Assembly (NCBI GenBank): GCA_003140705.1
Contig: PLKU01000313.1
Span: 5,005-14,115, forward strand
Direction of reading: 5' to 3'
DNA from: Acidobacteriaceae bacterium
GTDB lineage: Bacteria; Acidobacteriota; Terriglobia; Terriglobales; Acidobacteriaceae
DNA length: 9,111 nucleotides
The notes beneath the pieces were generated by a model. That model ran no database searches and was not told where the DNA came from. It worked only from the letters and a program-made list of their open reading frames with translations. Within the stretch, counting starts at the first letter, position 1, and every line of letters starts with the position of its first letter. Positions 1 to 6,415 of this stretch are shown here, one piece after another. The translations under genes were made by a program, and so were the position numbers.

Positions 1-397
1 GTCTCGTCTTTTCAAGCTGAAACCGCTGAGCTCCATTGCGCAAAACCGCCGATTGCCGCGGGGTGAACTTCATGTCCTCACCCCATGTATTCAAGATGGT
101 CTTTCGGGCGGTCTCGTTGGTGTAGGTTCCGGTCGGATCGACTACTTCAAGCTTGTTTTCCCAGCCTGTCGCGAGCTGATCCACCTTTTCTTCCAGCGTC
201 ATTCGCGAGAGCAAATCTGCAACGCGCTCCTCAATGGGGAGGCCGGCGTCCTTGTATCGGGGCGCGCCGGACTGAGGAGCAGCCTGAACTTGGCCGGCTG
301 TCTTTTCCTGGCCACTGGCGGCGACCCAAACATGAGCGAGCGACATCAGAATGCAGGCAAATACGTACGGCCGGGCACAGCGAATTGAGTTTGTCAT
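1..397 (-). CDS. Exported glycoside hydrolase family 3 enzyme, N-terminal fragment
   Basis: The first 132 codons of a gene that runs off the left edge are visible. Residues 1-29 form a signal peptide: a basic start (R6, R9), a hydrophobic stretch around residues 11-27, and a small-residue cleavage region (VAAS). Residues 48-75 (YKDAGLPIEERVADLL, then SRMTLEEKVDQL) are the typical opening of GH3 beta-glucosidases and beta-xylosidases. Residues 120-132 (NGAQRFQLEKTR) match the segment that precedes the 'RLGIP' part of the TIM barrel. The catalytic Asp and the C-terminal domain lie outside the window. The ATG at 397-395 is the only likely start, because an in-frame TGA lies about 14 codons upstream with no ATG or GTG between. 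The Shine-Dalgarno sequence is weak. GH3 enzymes remove terminal sugars from oligosaccharides, and the signal peptide suggests export. The exact sugar cannot be read from this part. Confidence 0.85.
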   Translation of the reverse strand, partial: MTNSIRCARPYVFACILMSLAHVWVAASGQEKTAGQVQAAPQSGAPRYKDAGLPIEERVADLLSRMTLEEKVDQLATGWENKLEVVDPTGTYTNETARKTILNTWGEDMKFTPRQSAVLRNGAQRFQLEKTR

Positions 398-488
398 TTG
401 AGTCCAGGAACCTTGAGTCCTTTCAGGTTTGACCGGGGATCATTCTATTCACGCTACGCACAAAGCGACAGGAATGTTCCTTGAGTCC
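398..488 (-). repeat. Three short TTGAGTCC direct repeats in the GH3 leader
   Basis: TTGAGTCC occurs at 398-405, 413-420 and 481-488. The last two share the longer CCTTGAGTCC. All three lie in the 99-bp gap between the GH3 start and the stop of the phospholipase C-like gene, so they read GGACTCAA in the GH3 leader. A TAGAAT hexamer (minus strand, 447-442) could be a -10 box for GH3, but I see no good -35. The imperfect palindrome GGAATGTTCC (471-480) abuts the third copy. The repeats might bind a regulator or might be chance, and no known motif is assigned. Confidence 0.35.
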
Positions 489-496
489 GGGAAGGG

Positions 497-1813
497 CTAC
501 GGCGCGGGAGCACCGGACGGTGAAGGCGTCATAGACTTCAGCAGGCCCAGATTGGACTGGACATTCTGCCAGCGAACCGGGTCCGTCTTCGTCTCAATCG
601 GCAACGAGGGATCGGCATAGAATTCCAGAATGTTGTCGCGTAGTTTGGGCGATGTCTGGTCAAATTTTCGTTTAGATAGTTCAGCAAGCAGGCTTGCGTA
701 GGTTTCGTCCGCCAGGGAGTATTCCCCGCCTTTGGTGTTATTGCCGCTGTCAAGATCGCTGTTGGGTAGTGTCAGGGTACCTGCGCGAACTTCTTCGAGA
801 AAGCCACGATATCGATCAACCGTGGTATCGATGCTTTTGATGTACAGATCTTCAGTTTGAGGGGTCGGGTTATTGAATCCCAATCCTTTGAAGGGTCCAA
901 CTTTCGGGATAAATCGTAACAACGCAGCCAGAAAACGCGTGCCCAGACCGGGCTTTGAATAGGTCTTCCCCCACTCACGCTCATAGTCGGATCGGGATAG
1001 ACGATACAGGAACTTCTTTCTTGCAAAGTCAGGCGTTTCTTTTATCAGGTCCTTCTTATGCACCTGCAGCGCCACCTGGGTCATCTCCGGAATCACCCGG
1101 CTCACAGCAAAACGGAACGAACCCACGCTAAGTTCCTCGTGAGTAAGTACGTCCTTTAATTCTAGCCCGTAGATCACAGGAAACGTCCGCTCCAGCAGCG
1201 GCTCCGCTACCATGAACCCGATGAAGTCGTGGTACTGCTCCGGCGCATAACGGTTTTTTGCCACCTGCAAGGTGTCGAATCCAAATTCGGTCTTCAGGTG
1301 CGCCGTCCGGTTTTCGGCATAGAGAACTGACCTACCGAATTCAGCGCGCAGTTTCGGGTATTGGATTGCGACAGACTGGTTGACTGCGGGGTGGCCGTTG
1401 ATGTCCGACGTGTAGTGAGATAGGGCGCCCAAGGCAAACGCGTATTCGTTGACATCACGGCTTTGAGCTAGCAACTCTAAGACAAAATCTCCGCTACGGA
1501 CGTAATGGACCAAGTTGCTGAATTCCTGGTTTCCGAATGGGTAGTAACCGAGATCCTGGATAACTGAACCGCCATAGGCGTAGGCATGAGCTTCCTTGAT
1601 CTGCTGGTCAGTTAACCCGGGAAAGCGCTCGAGCAAGAGCGGCCGGATCTCTGACATCCAAAGCAAGTCGACAATCTCTTCGTGAGTTAGAACGGAGTAG
1701 CCGAACGCACCTCCCCTCATGATCAGCATGACCAGCAGCACCGCGGCAGTGCGGGCAAAGGGTAGAAGCTTCCTTTTGCATTGGCTGCTTGGAGTTGACG
1801 TTGACTTGCGCAA
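497..1813 (-). CDS. Exported zinc-dependent phospholipase C-fold protein
   Basis: This is a 438-residue protein. Residues 1-38 are a long signal peptide with a basic n-region (KRK at 13-15), a hydrophobic core AAVLLVMLIM (23-32) and cleavage near GAFG-YS. The region from about 40 to 210 resembles the zinc-dependent phospholipase C / S1-P1 nuclease-like fold. Candidate metal ligands are H44 (LTHEE), D87 (QDLGYYP), H103, H133, D137 and H141 (LGALSHYTSDINGHP), and possibly H171. These are assigned by resemblance, not alignment. The C-terminal half has no domain I recognise. The start is TTG: the TGA of the upstream gene is in frame one codon before it, and the next ATG would remove the basic n-region. 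GGAG lies 11 nt upstream. Expression is probably coupled to the DUF3309 gene. Substrate is unknown; phospholipid cleavage is inferred from the fold only. Confidence 0.8.
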   Translation of the reverse strand: MRKSTSTPSSQCKRKLLPFARTAAVLLVMLIMRGGAFGYSVLTHEEIVDLLWMSEIRPLLLERFPGLTDQQIKEAHAYAYGGSVIQDLGYYPFGNQEFSNLVHYVRSGDFVLELLAQSRDVNEYAFALGALSHYTSDINGHPAVNQSVAIQYPKLRAEFGRSVLYAENRTAHLKTEFGFDTLQVAKNRYAPEQYHDFIGFMVAEPLLERTFPVIYGLELKDVLTHEELSVGSFRFAVSRVIPEMTQVALQVHKKDLIKETPDFARKKFLYRLSRSDYEREWGKTYSKPGLGTRFLAALLRFIPKVGPFKGLGFNNPTPQTEDLYIKSIDTTVDRYRGFLEEVRAGTLTLPNSDLDSGNNTKGGEYSLADETYASLLAELSKRKFDQTSPKLRDNILEFYADPSLPIETKTDPVRWQNVQSNLGLLKSMTPSPSGAPAP

Positions 1814-1816
1814 GGT

Positions 1817-1972
1817 TCAAATCACTCCGACAAACAGCAAAATGACGACTGCAAGAAGGATCAGGCCAATTCCCCCGGTTGGATAATAGCCCCACCTTCT
1901 GCTGTGCGGCCAGGTCGGAACTGCACCAATCAGCGCCAAAATCAAAACCACAATCAAGGTATATCCCAGCAT
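1817..1972 (-). CDS. DUF3309 family small membrane protein
   Basis: A 51-residue ORF begins MLGYTLIVVLILALIG. It continues through the family signature GAVPTWPHSRRWGYYPTGG (residues 16-34) and ends in a second hydrophobic stretch (GLILLAVVILLFVGVI). The signature between two short transmembrane segments is typical of DUF3309, a family of about 50 residues with no known function. The ATG has a good GGAG eight bases upstream. The gene ends three bases before the TTG start of the phospholipase C-like gene on the same strand and in the same frame, so the pair is probably one transcript with coupled translation. It is likely an inner-membrane peptide. Family membership is by recognised motif and the role is unknown. 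Confidence 0.85.
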   Translation of the reverse strand: MLGYTLIVVLILALIGAVPTWPHSRRWGYYPTGGIGLILLAVVILLFVGVI

Positions 1973-2197
1973 GATTTTCACTCCGGACCTTTGGAATTGA
2001 TGCGCGAAGCCGCTCTTTCTTTGCCCGATCGCGAAGACAGAGCAAGTCTCTCACGTTCGAAGCCGGCCAACTGAGCAATTGAATACAGGCTTCCATCGGC
2101 TCCCCTTTCGACATGACAGCGGTTATCCCGTGATTTGCATTGTTGCCCCTCCGGCTGCAATCATCGCTGCGAAGTTTCTGGTAGGGAGACGGAATAA
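1973..2197. promoter_or_regulatory. Divergent intergenic region, DUF3309 / esterase
   Basis: This 225-bp gap separates divergent genes, so it should hold promoters for both. I could not pick a convincing -35/-10 pair on either strand. On the plus strand AGGGAG (2183-2188) is the ribosome site of the esterase. A 60-codon minus-strand ORF (1978-2160) has no recognisable family and a basic, low-complexity composition, so I do not call it a gene. Confidence 0.3.
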
Positions 2198-3136
2198 ATG
2201 AGATCGAATCAGCTCCTAGTTCTTGCAGCGGCTGCGGCACTGTCAACAACCCTCATAGCTCAGGGCTCAGGTTGGCCCCCGGCACCGGGCCACCTCACGA
2301 TACCTGTTTGGCCAGGCATTGCGCCCGGCGCCCCGGCCAATCCGCCAGCAGAGGCCGACATGACGACCGCCAAAGACAATCTGATCGCCGGCATGCCGCT
2401 TGTTCACCTGGGCAATGTCTCCACACCGACGCTTACACTGTACACGGCCAAGGGCAATGCCACTGGCCTCGGCCCTGCGGTAGTCGTTTTCCCCGGCGGG
2501 GGCTACAACATCCTCGCGATCGACCTGGAAGGCACAGAGGTCTGTGACTGGCTCAATGCGGCCGGCATAAACTGTGTTTTGCTCAAATATCGCGTTCCCT
2601 TGACTGGGCCTTATCCCAAGTCCCCAGCAGCCCTCGAAGACGCACAACGCGCGATGGGACTTGTGCGAATGCACGCAACGGAGTGGGGCATCGACCCAAA
2701 GCGAGTTGGCGTGCTCGGCTTTTCAGCCGGCGGCCACCTCGCCGCGGCCATAAGCACCCACTTCGAGCAGCGCCTTTACGATCCGATCGATGCCGCGGAC
2801 AAGCTCAGTTGCCGTCCAGACTTTGCCGTGGTCGTTTATCCGGGCTACCTGGCTCTGGCGGACAAGAATTTTGCGGCGAATCCAGACATCAACCCAACCG
2901 CTGACACTCCACCCACCTTCATCGTCCAGGCCGAGGACGATCCCGTGCACGTGGAGAACGCGGTGGTCTACTTTCTGGCGCTAAAAAACGCCAAGGTTCC
3001 GGCCGAGTTGCACGTTTACGCCCAAGGTGGCCACGGATACGGATTGCGACGTACCGCACTTCCGGTGACAACATGGCCTCAAGGCGTTGAAACCTGGCTG
3101 CACACCATTGGTGTCTTGCCCGCCGCATCGAAATAG
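2198..3136 (+). CDS. Exported alpha/beta hydrolase, acetyl-xylan/feruloyl esterase-like
   Basis: This is a 312-residue protein with a signal peptide (about residues 1-22, ALSTTLIAQG). The alpha/beta-hydrolase marks are in order. FPGGGYN (98-104) is the oxyanion-hole loop in the position of HGG. GFSAGG (174-179) is the nucleophile elbow with Ser176. AEDDPVHVENA (245-255) carries the acidic residue (Asp247 or Asp248), and QGGHGYGL (276-283) carries His279. This order, and the 'DDPV..EN' and 'ELHVYAQGGHGYG' wording, match the BD-FAE / acetyl-xylan esterase-like group. These enzymes deacylate plant cell-wall xylan and related esters. The start is supported by AGGGAG nine bases upstream. mogA follows after 20 bp and may be co-transcribed. 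The export signal and the nearby GH3 and LacI genes fit polysaccharide breakdown. The actual ester substrate is inferred. Confidence 0.88.
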   Translation: MRSNQLLVLAAAAALSTTLIAQGSGWPPAPGHLTIPVWPGIAPGAPANPPAEADMTTAKDNLIAGMPLVHLGNVSTPTLTLYTAKGNATGLGPAVVVFPGGGYNILAIDLEGTEVCDWLNAAGINCVLLKYRVPLTGPYPKSPAALEDAQRAMGLVRMHATEWGIDPKRVGVLGFSAGGHLAAAISTHFEQRLYDPIDAADKLSCRPDFAVVVYPGYLALADKNFAANPDINPTADTPPTFIVQAEDDPVHVENAVVYFLALKNAKVPAELHVYAQGGHGYGLRRTALPVTTWPQGVETWLHTIGVLPAASK

Positions 3137-3143
3137 CTCGCGG

Positions 3144-3149
3144 ATACAA
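3144..3149 (+). promoter_or_regulatory. Candidate -10 box giving a leaderless mogA transcript
   Basis: TACAAT (five of six matches to TATAAT) ends seven bases before the mogA ATG, so transcription would begin at or next to the A of the start codon. mogA has no visible Shine-Dalgarno sequence, which fits a leaderless message. I see no good -35 hexamer at 16-18 bp, so the promoter is tentative. Read-through from the esterase gene is the alternative. Confidence 0.3.
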
Positions 3150-3156
3150 TGACCTC

Positions 3157-3636
3157 ATGCTGCTTGCGATTCTCACCATTTCTGACCGGTGCTCGCAGGG
3201 TCTGCTTGAAGACACTGCAGGACCAGCCGTGGCCGCGTTGCTGGGGCGACATTGGCCCGAGGCCGAGTTCTGGACAGGACTGCTGCCGGATGATGAAGAT
3301 GCCATCGTTACAACGCTGAAGGAATTGAGCCAGCAAGGCGCAGCCTTGATCCTGACCGTTGGCGGCACTGGTCTTGGCCCGCGCGACCGCACTCCGGAAG
3401 CGACCCGCAGGGTAATTGACCGGGAAGCTCCGGGACTGGCCGAAGCCATGCGATCTCAAGGTGCCGAGTGCAATCCATTTGCATGGCTTTCCCGGGGAGT
3501 GGCTGGCTTGATTCGAAACACACTGATCGTTAACCTGCCCGGCAGCCAGCGGGGCGCCGAAGAGAGCCTCACTTCTATCATTGCCCTGCTTCATCATGGC
3601 CTCGAGGTCGCTGCCGGAGGCCAAGCCCATCCTTGA
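3157..3636 (+). CDS. mogA: Molybdopterin adenylyltransferase (MogA/MoaB family)
   Basis: This 159-residue protein has the normal length for single-domain MogA/MoaB. Family marks are the opening strand LLAILTISDRCSQG (2-15), EDTAGP (18-23), GGTGLGPRDRTPEA (69-82, the molybdopterin-binding loop, with Asp77 matching the catalytic-region Asp of the family) and NLPGSQRGAEE (126-136). The enzyme adenylates molybdopterin in the cytoplasm before molybdenum insertion. MogA and MoaB cannot be firmly separated by eye. The start at 3157 places the first strand correctly. An ATG at 3149 is in another frame and would not give this protein. There is no clear ribosome site. The gene lies 20 bp after the esterase with no functional link that I can see, so they may share a promoter by position only. 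Confidence 0.9.
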   Translation: MLLAILTISDRCSQGLLEDTAGPAVAALLGRHWPEAEFWTGLLPDDEDAIVTTLKELSQQGAALILTVGGTGLGPRDRTPEATRRVIDREAPGLAEAMRSQGAECNPFAWLSRGVAGLIRNTLIVNLPGSQRGAEESLTSIIALLHHGLEVAAGGQAHP

Positions 3637-3714
3637 AATCATCTCTCTACAAGGCTTGCATCGCCTTAGCGATCCCTCTCGAGGCGCCGGGTATCTGGCC
3701 AATCTCAAATCCAG

Positions 3715-3726
3715 GAAAACGATTTC
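3715..3726 (+). promoter_or_regulatory. Candidate LacI-family operator
   Basis: GAAAACGATTTC is a near-perfect palindrome about a central CG, with four of five arm positions paired. LacI-family operators are commonly palindromes with a central CG flanked by AA and TT, as in CcpA/PurR-like sites. It lies about 150 bp upstream of the LacI-type gene, in a gap with no gene. Autoregulation is an inference, and I did not find a second copy in front of the other genes here. Confidence 0.3.
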
Positions 3727-3841
3727 TCAAGTCTCGAGTCCAAGCTCCCTTCTTTTCGAAGATGGGGCCCTCTACTTCAAGACAATGATGCAGAACGTCA
3801 TGTCCTACAACCACTTGTCCACTGAATCAATTTGAAGGTGT

Positions 3842-3880
3842 TTGAGAAACAGTTGGAAAGGGTACAATCGCTCTACCCTT
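3842..3880 (+). promoter_or_regulatory. Candidate promoter and inverted repeat at the lacI-type start
   Basis: TTGAGA (3842-3847) and TACAAT (3863-3868) could be the -35 and -10 boxes, but the spacer is only 15 bp. An exact 7-bp inverted repeat, AAGGGTA (3858-3864) and TACCCTT (3874-3880), with a 9-nt spacer, overlaps the -10 and the first two bases of the TTG start codon. It could act as an operator on DNA. It could act as a start-masking hairpin in RNA only if transcription begins further upstream. Confidence 0.35.
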
Positions 3881-4991
3881 GTCAGCCTTGCGCAAAAAAC
3901 CGCAAAACCGGCTGCGACCGGCAGCCATCAGCATCCGCGATGTCGCGCGCCGTGCCGGTGTCTCCATCGCTACGGTTTCTCGCACTGTCAACGGCATTGC
4001 CACAGTCGACCCCCAGTTGGCCCTCCAGGTCTGGCGCGCGATCGAAGAGTTAGGCTACCTGCCCAACACTCAGGCCAGGGCACTGGTATCCGGCCGCAGT
4101 CGCATGCTGGGTCTGATTGTCTCCGAGATCACCAATCCATTCTTCCCGGAGTTGGTTCAGGAGTTCGAAAACCTCGCCGTCGCGCAAGGATACGAGGTAT
4201 TGATCGGTTCCACAAACTACGAAACCGCCCGCACAGAGTCACTGATTCGTCGCATGCTGCAGCGTAAAGTCGACGGGATTGCCGTCATGACCTTTGGGAT
4301 TGAGGAGGACCTTGTGCAAAAGCTGGTGGACCGGGAGTTTCCGCTGGTGTTTGTGGATGCCGGCCCGAACCTGCCCAACATTCGCATCTTGAAAGTGAAT
4401 TATGGCGAGGGGATTCGTCAGGCCGTGCAGCATCTCGCCGCCCTTGGTCATCGCAGCATTGCTTTCATCAGCGGTCCGCTCCGCCTGCGTTCCGCGGTAG
4501 CGCGGCGCGACGCCTTCGTGAAGTCGATGAGTGAACTGGGACTCACCACGCCCACGCAACACATCGTTGAGGGCGACCACACCATGGAGGGCGGCATTGC
4601 AGCCATGGAGTCTTTGATCTCGCTGAACGAGTTGCCCACGGCAGTTCTCTGTTCCAACGACATGACGGCCATAGGCGCTCTCCACGCGCTTTACAAGACC
4701 ACGCACGGTGTTCCGCGGGACATCTCCGTCGTTGGCTTCGACGACATTCACCTTGCGCAGTTCATGCTGCCCCCGCTCACCACGGTTCAGATGTCGTGCA
4801 AGGACCTGGCCGTGGCAGCAGTTGAGGCTTTGCGTGCCGGCATCGAACGGGACCATCCCAAAATCATGCAAAAGGAATGGCCAGTATCAACCCGGCTGGT
4901 GGTGCGCCGATCCACAGCGTTCCCGCGCGGAACCTTGCCGGCACTCGTTGAGGGTGCGGCCGGCAAGCGTCGGGGCATCAACGCGAAGTAG
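3879..4991 (+). CDS. LacI-family transcriptional regulator
   Basis: This 370-residue protein has the usual LacI layout. The helix-turn-helix covers residues 17-39 (ISIRDVARRAGVSIATVSR, TVNG). The hinge is LPNTQARALVSGRS (61-74). A periplasmic-binding-protein-like effector domain follows from about residue 76, with marks ITNPFFP (84-90), SNDMTAIGAL (259-268), VVGFDDI (284-290) and PPLTTV (298-303). Such proteins repress or activate sugar-use genes in response to a sugar ligand. The start is TTG: the upstream in-frame TGA at 3843-3845 leaves no ATG or GTG, and only TTG at 3879 or TTG at 3888 precedes the HTH. GGAAAGG is too far upstream of 3879 to be a normal ribosome site. The basic tail before the HTH is slightly long. 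The target genes and ligand are unknown; the nearby esterase, GH3 and receptor are candidates. The gene is convergent with the receptor gene, 44 bp apart. Confidence 0.92.
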   Translation: MSALRKKPQNRLRPAAISIRDVARRAGVSIATVSRTVNGIATVDPQLALQVWRAIEELGYLPNTQARALVSGRSRMLGLIVSEITNPFFPELVQEFENLAVAQGYEVLIGSTNYETARTESLIRRMLQRKVDGIAVMTFGIEEDLVQKLVDREFPLVFVDAGPNLPNIRILKVNYGEGIRQAVQHLAALGHRSIAFISGPLRLRSAVARRDAFVKSMSELGLTTPTQHIVEGDHTMEGGIAAMESLISLNELPTAVLCSNDMTAIGALHALYKTTHGVPRDISVVGFDDIHLAQFMLPPLTTVQMSCKDLAVAAVEALRAGIERDHPKIMQKEWPVSTRLVVRRSTAFPRGTLPALVEGAAGKRRGINAK

Positions 4992-5035
4992 TTCGGTTCA
5001 TCACCGTTTTAATGCGCAACGATCAGCTGCAGGCG

Positions 5036-6415
5036 TCACTTTTCCTGGCCGAACCGCCATGAGATAGTCCCACCCACCCAGGACACCATGCGAATGCCCA
5101 CGCTCTGCTCATTTGTCCCGCAAGCGAAGTCGTTCGCGGCCCCGCTGGGCCCTGATCCCGTTGCGCAATATGGAGAGGTGCCCATCTGCCAACCTGGACT
5201 GAAGGTCTCCGTCGTCTGGCCGGTATAGCCACGCGCCACCATTCCGTTTGCACCGAATTCCAAGCGGCCGTTCAAGAACGAGCGAACAACCGCCAGCCTG
5301 GTTTCGCCGACTGGTATGGCTTCGTAGGCGCCAGGATGCTGCAAGTTGCCGAGGTCCGACTGTTTGTGGCCCACGTATTCGTACTCGCCTCGAGCGTGCA
5401 GACGAAAGGGCAGTTGGTCCAGCGTTGCAAGGGCGTCGAATATGGTGCGGGGCGCTTCTGGCGTGATCTGCGCGGGAATTGGGATGCCGTTGATTGTGGT
5501 ACCCAGCAGGCGCGCGTCGGCTTTGGAGAGAATGCCTTGCACTGTGCCGAAGTTGCTGAATTGATGGCGCACGCTGGCGGTCAGAAACCTCAGCGTGCCC
5601 GGCCCAAGCGGCTGCTGCGTGCCGTTGTCAGGATCGATCTTGCCCAGGGTCTGCGTGGTTGTGGTTCTGCCCATTGTTACCCGAAGATCAGTGGAGGAAA
5701 TCACTTTTTCAAGCCTTAGTTGCCCGGAGTGGGAGCGCTCGATGGGAGAAGGCAGCGCCGCTCCGGGTGAAGTGGCTGCCGTGGTCCTTGCGACCGCGAT
5801 GCGGGGATCTTCTGTGAAGAAAGCCTGCCCCATGCTGAACGAGGCTGAGGGCAGCAGGTGGGCTGAGCCTGTTCCCGGAGTCCAGGCCAGCGTGGCCTTG
5901 GGAGCCAGAAAGGTGCTCCACAGATCAAAGGAATCGGCGGAATTCATCAACTCTGCGTTTTTCAACTCGATGGTGTCTGGCCGCAGGCCCGCGTAGAACC
6001 GCAAATGCTGCCCCAGGTCGCCGTGCAGCGCCACATAGGGCGTAGCGTCGCGTATGGTAACGTTGCTCGACATCACTTTAAGGAACGGTCCGTAGACGAG
6101 AGAATCGTCTGAAAGATAGTGGTCCAGATTGTCGCGGTGAATATCGTCCTCGTGGTAGTCGAAGCCAGCCATACCCTCGAGCCACCCGGTAAATGTGTGG
6201 GTCTCGCGCAACTCTGCGCCTTCCACCGTGCGAAGCTCGCTTTGGCGGATGAGCCCTTCGCCGAAGTTCGAATAGAGTGCAATGTTGTAGGTGCGAAAGA
6301 ATCCGGAGAAAGTCACTTCATCTTTCGGCGCGAGCTTCCACAGGTCGTCGACAGCCTGGATCGAGGTGTGAGTCTGGTCAAACTGGCGTGGGTCGACGGT
6401 GTCACCCAATTGCAT
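5036..6415 (-). CDS. TonB-dependent receptor, C-terminal beta-barrel part (frameshifted)
   Basis: This is a 459-residue reading frame without its own signal peptide. It continues the receptor begun by the frame at 6313-7440. MQLGDTVDPRQFDQTHTS at its start reads directly on from LVPLGMG of the upstream frame once one base is restored. The body alternates short strands rich in aromatic and charged residues, as in outer-membrane barrels (VTFSGFFRTYNIALYSNFG, HLRFYAGLRPDTIELKN, ASFSMGQAFFTEDPRI). It ends in an amphipathic strand GGTISWRFGQEK near the C-terminus. The segment resembles barrels of Acidobacteriota receptors carrying a carboxypeptidase-regulatory-like domain. The ATG at 6415 lacks a spaced ribosome site, and a separate barrel without plug or signal could not be exported. 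I therefore read this as the 3' part of one gene of about 826 codons, either broken or affected by a base-call error. The transported substrate is unknown. Confidence 0.85.
   Translation of the reverse strand: MQLGDTVDPRQFDQTHTSIQAVDDLWKLAPKDEVTFSGFFRTYNIALYSNFGEGLIRQSELRTVEGAELRETHTFTGWLEGMAGFDYHEDDIHRDNLDHYLSDDSLVYGPFLKVMSSNVTIRDATPYVALHGDLGQHLRFYAGLRPDTIELKNAELMNSADSFDLWSTFLAPKATLAWTPGTGSAHLLPSASFSMGQAFFTEDPRIAVARTTAATSPGAALPSPIERSHSGQLRLEKVISSTDLRVTMGRTTTTQTLGKIDPDNGTQQPLGPGTLRFLTASVRHQFSNFGTVQGILSKADARLLGTTINGIPIPAQITPEAPRTIFDALATLDQLPFRLHARGEYEYVGHKQSDLGNLQHPGAYEAIPVGETRLAVVRSFLNGRLEFGANGMVARGYTGQTTETFSPGWQMGTSPYCATGSGPSGAANDFACGTNEQSVGIRMVSWVGGTISWRFGQEK

Noticed and set aside
1608..2249. 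A 213-codon minus-strand ORF across the DUF3309 gene and the divergent gap
   Set aside because: It overlaps DUF3309, the phospholipase C-like start and the esterase start in another frame. The protein has no family features.
3650..3670. AAGGC/GCCTT hairpin after mogA as a terminator
   Set aside because: The stem is only 5 bp and no T-run follows.
2919..3708. Long minus-strand ORFs opposite the esterase end and mogA (176 and 209 codons)
   Set aside because: They are antisense to well-supported genes, have Ser/Arg/Pro-rich composition, no recognisable family and no ribosome site.
3581..3835. An 84-codon plus-strand ORF after mogA
   Set aside because: It begins inside mogA in another frame, has no ribosome site and resembles no family. 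The gap is better read as regulatory.
4239..4871. A 210-codon minus-strand ORF opposite the LacI-type gene
   Set aside because: It is a shadow of the strongly supported LacI frame, and its composition follows complementary codons.
4992..5035. Bidirectional terminator between the LacI-type gene and the receptor
   Set aside because: No stable hairpin could be found in the 44-bp convergent gap.
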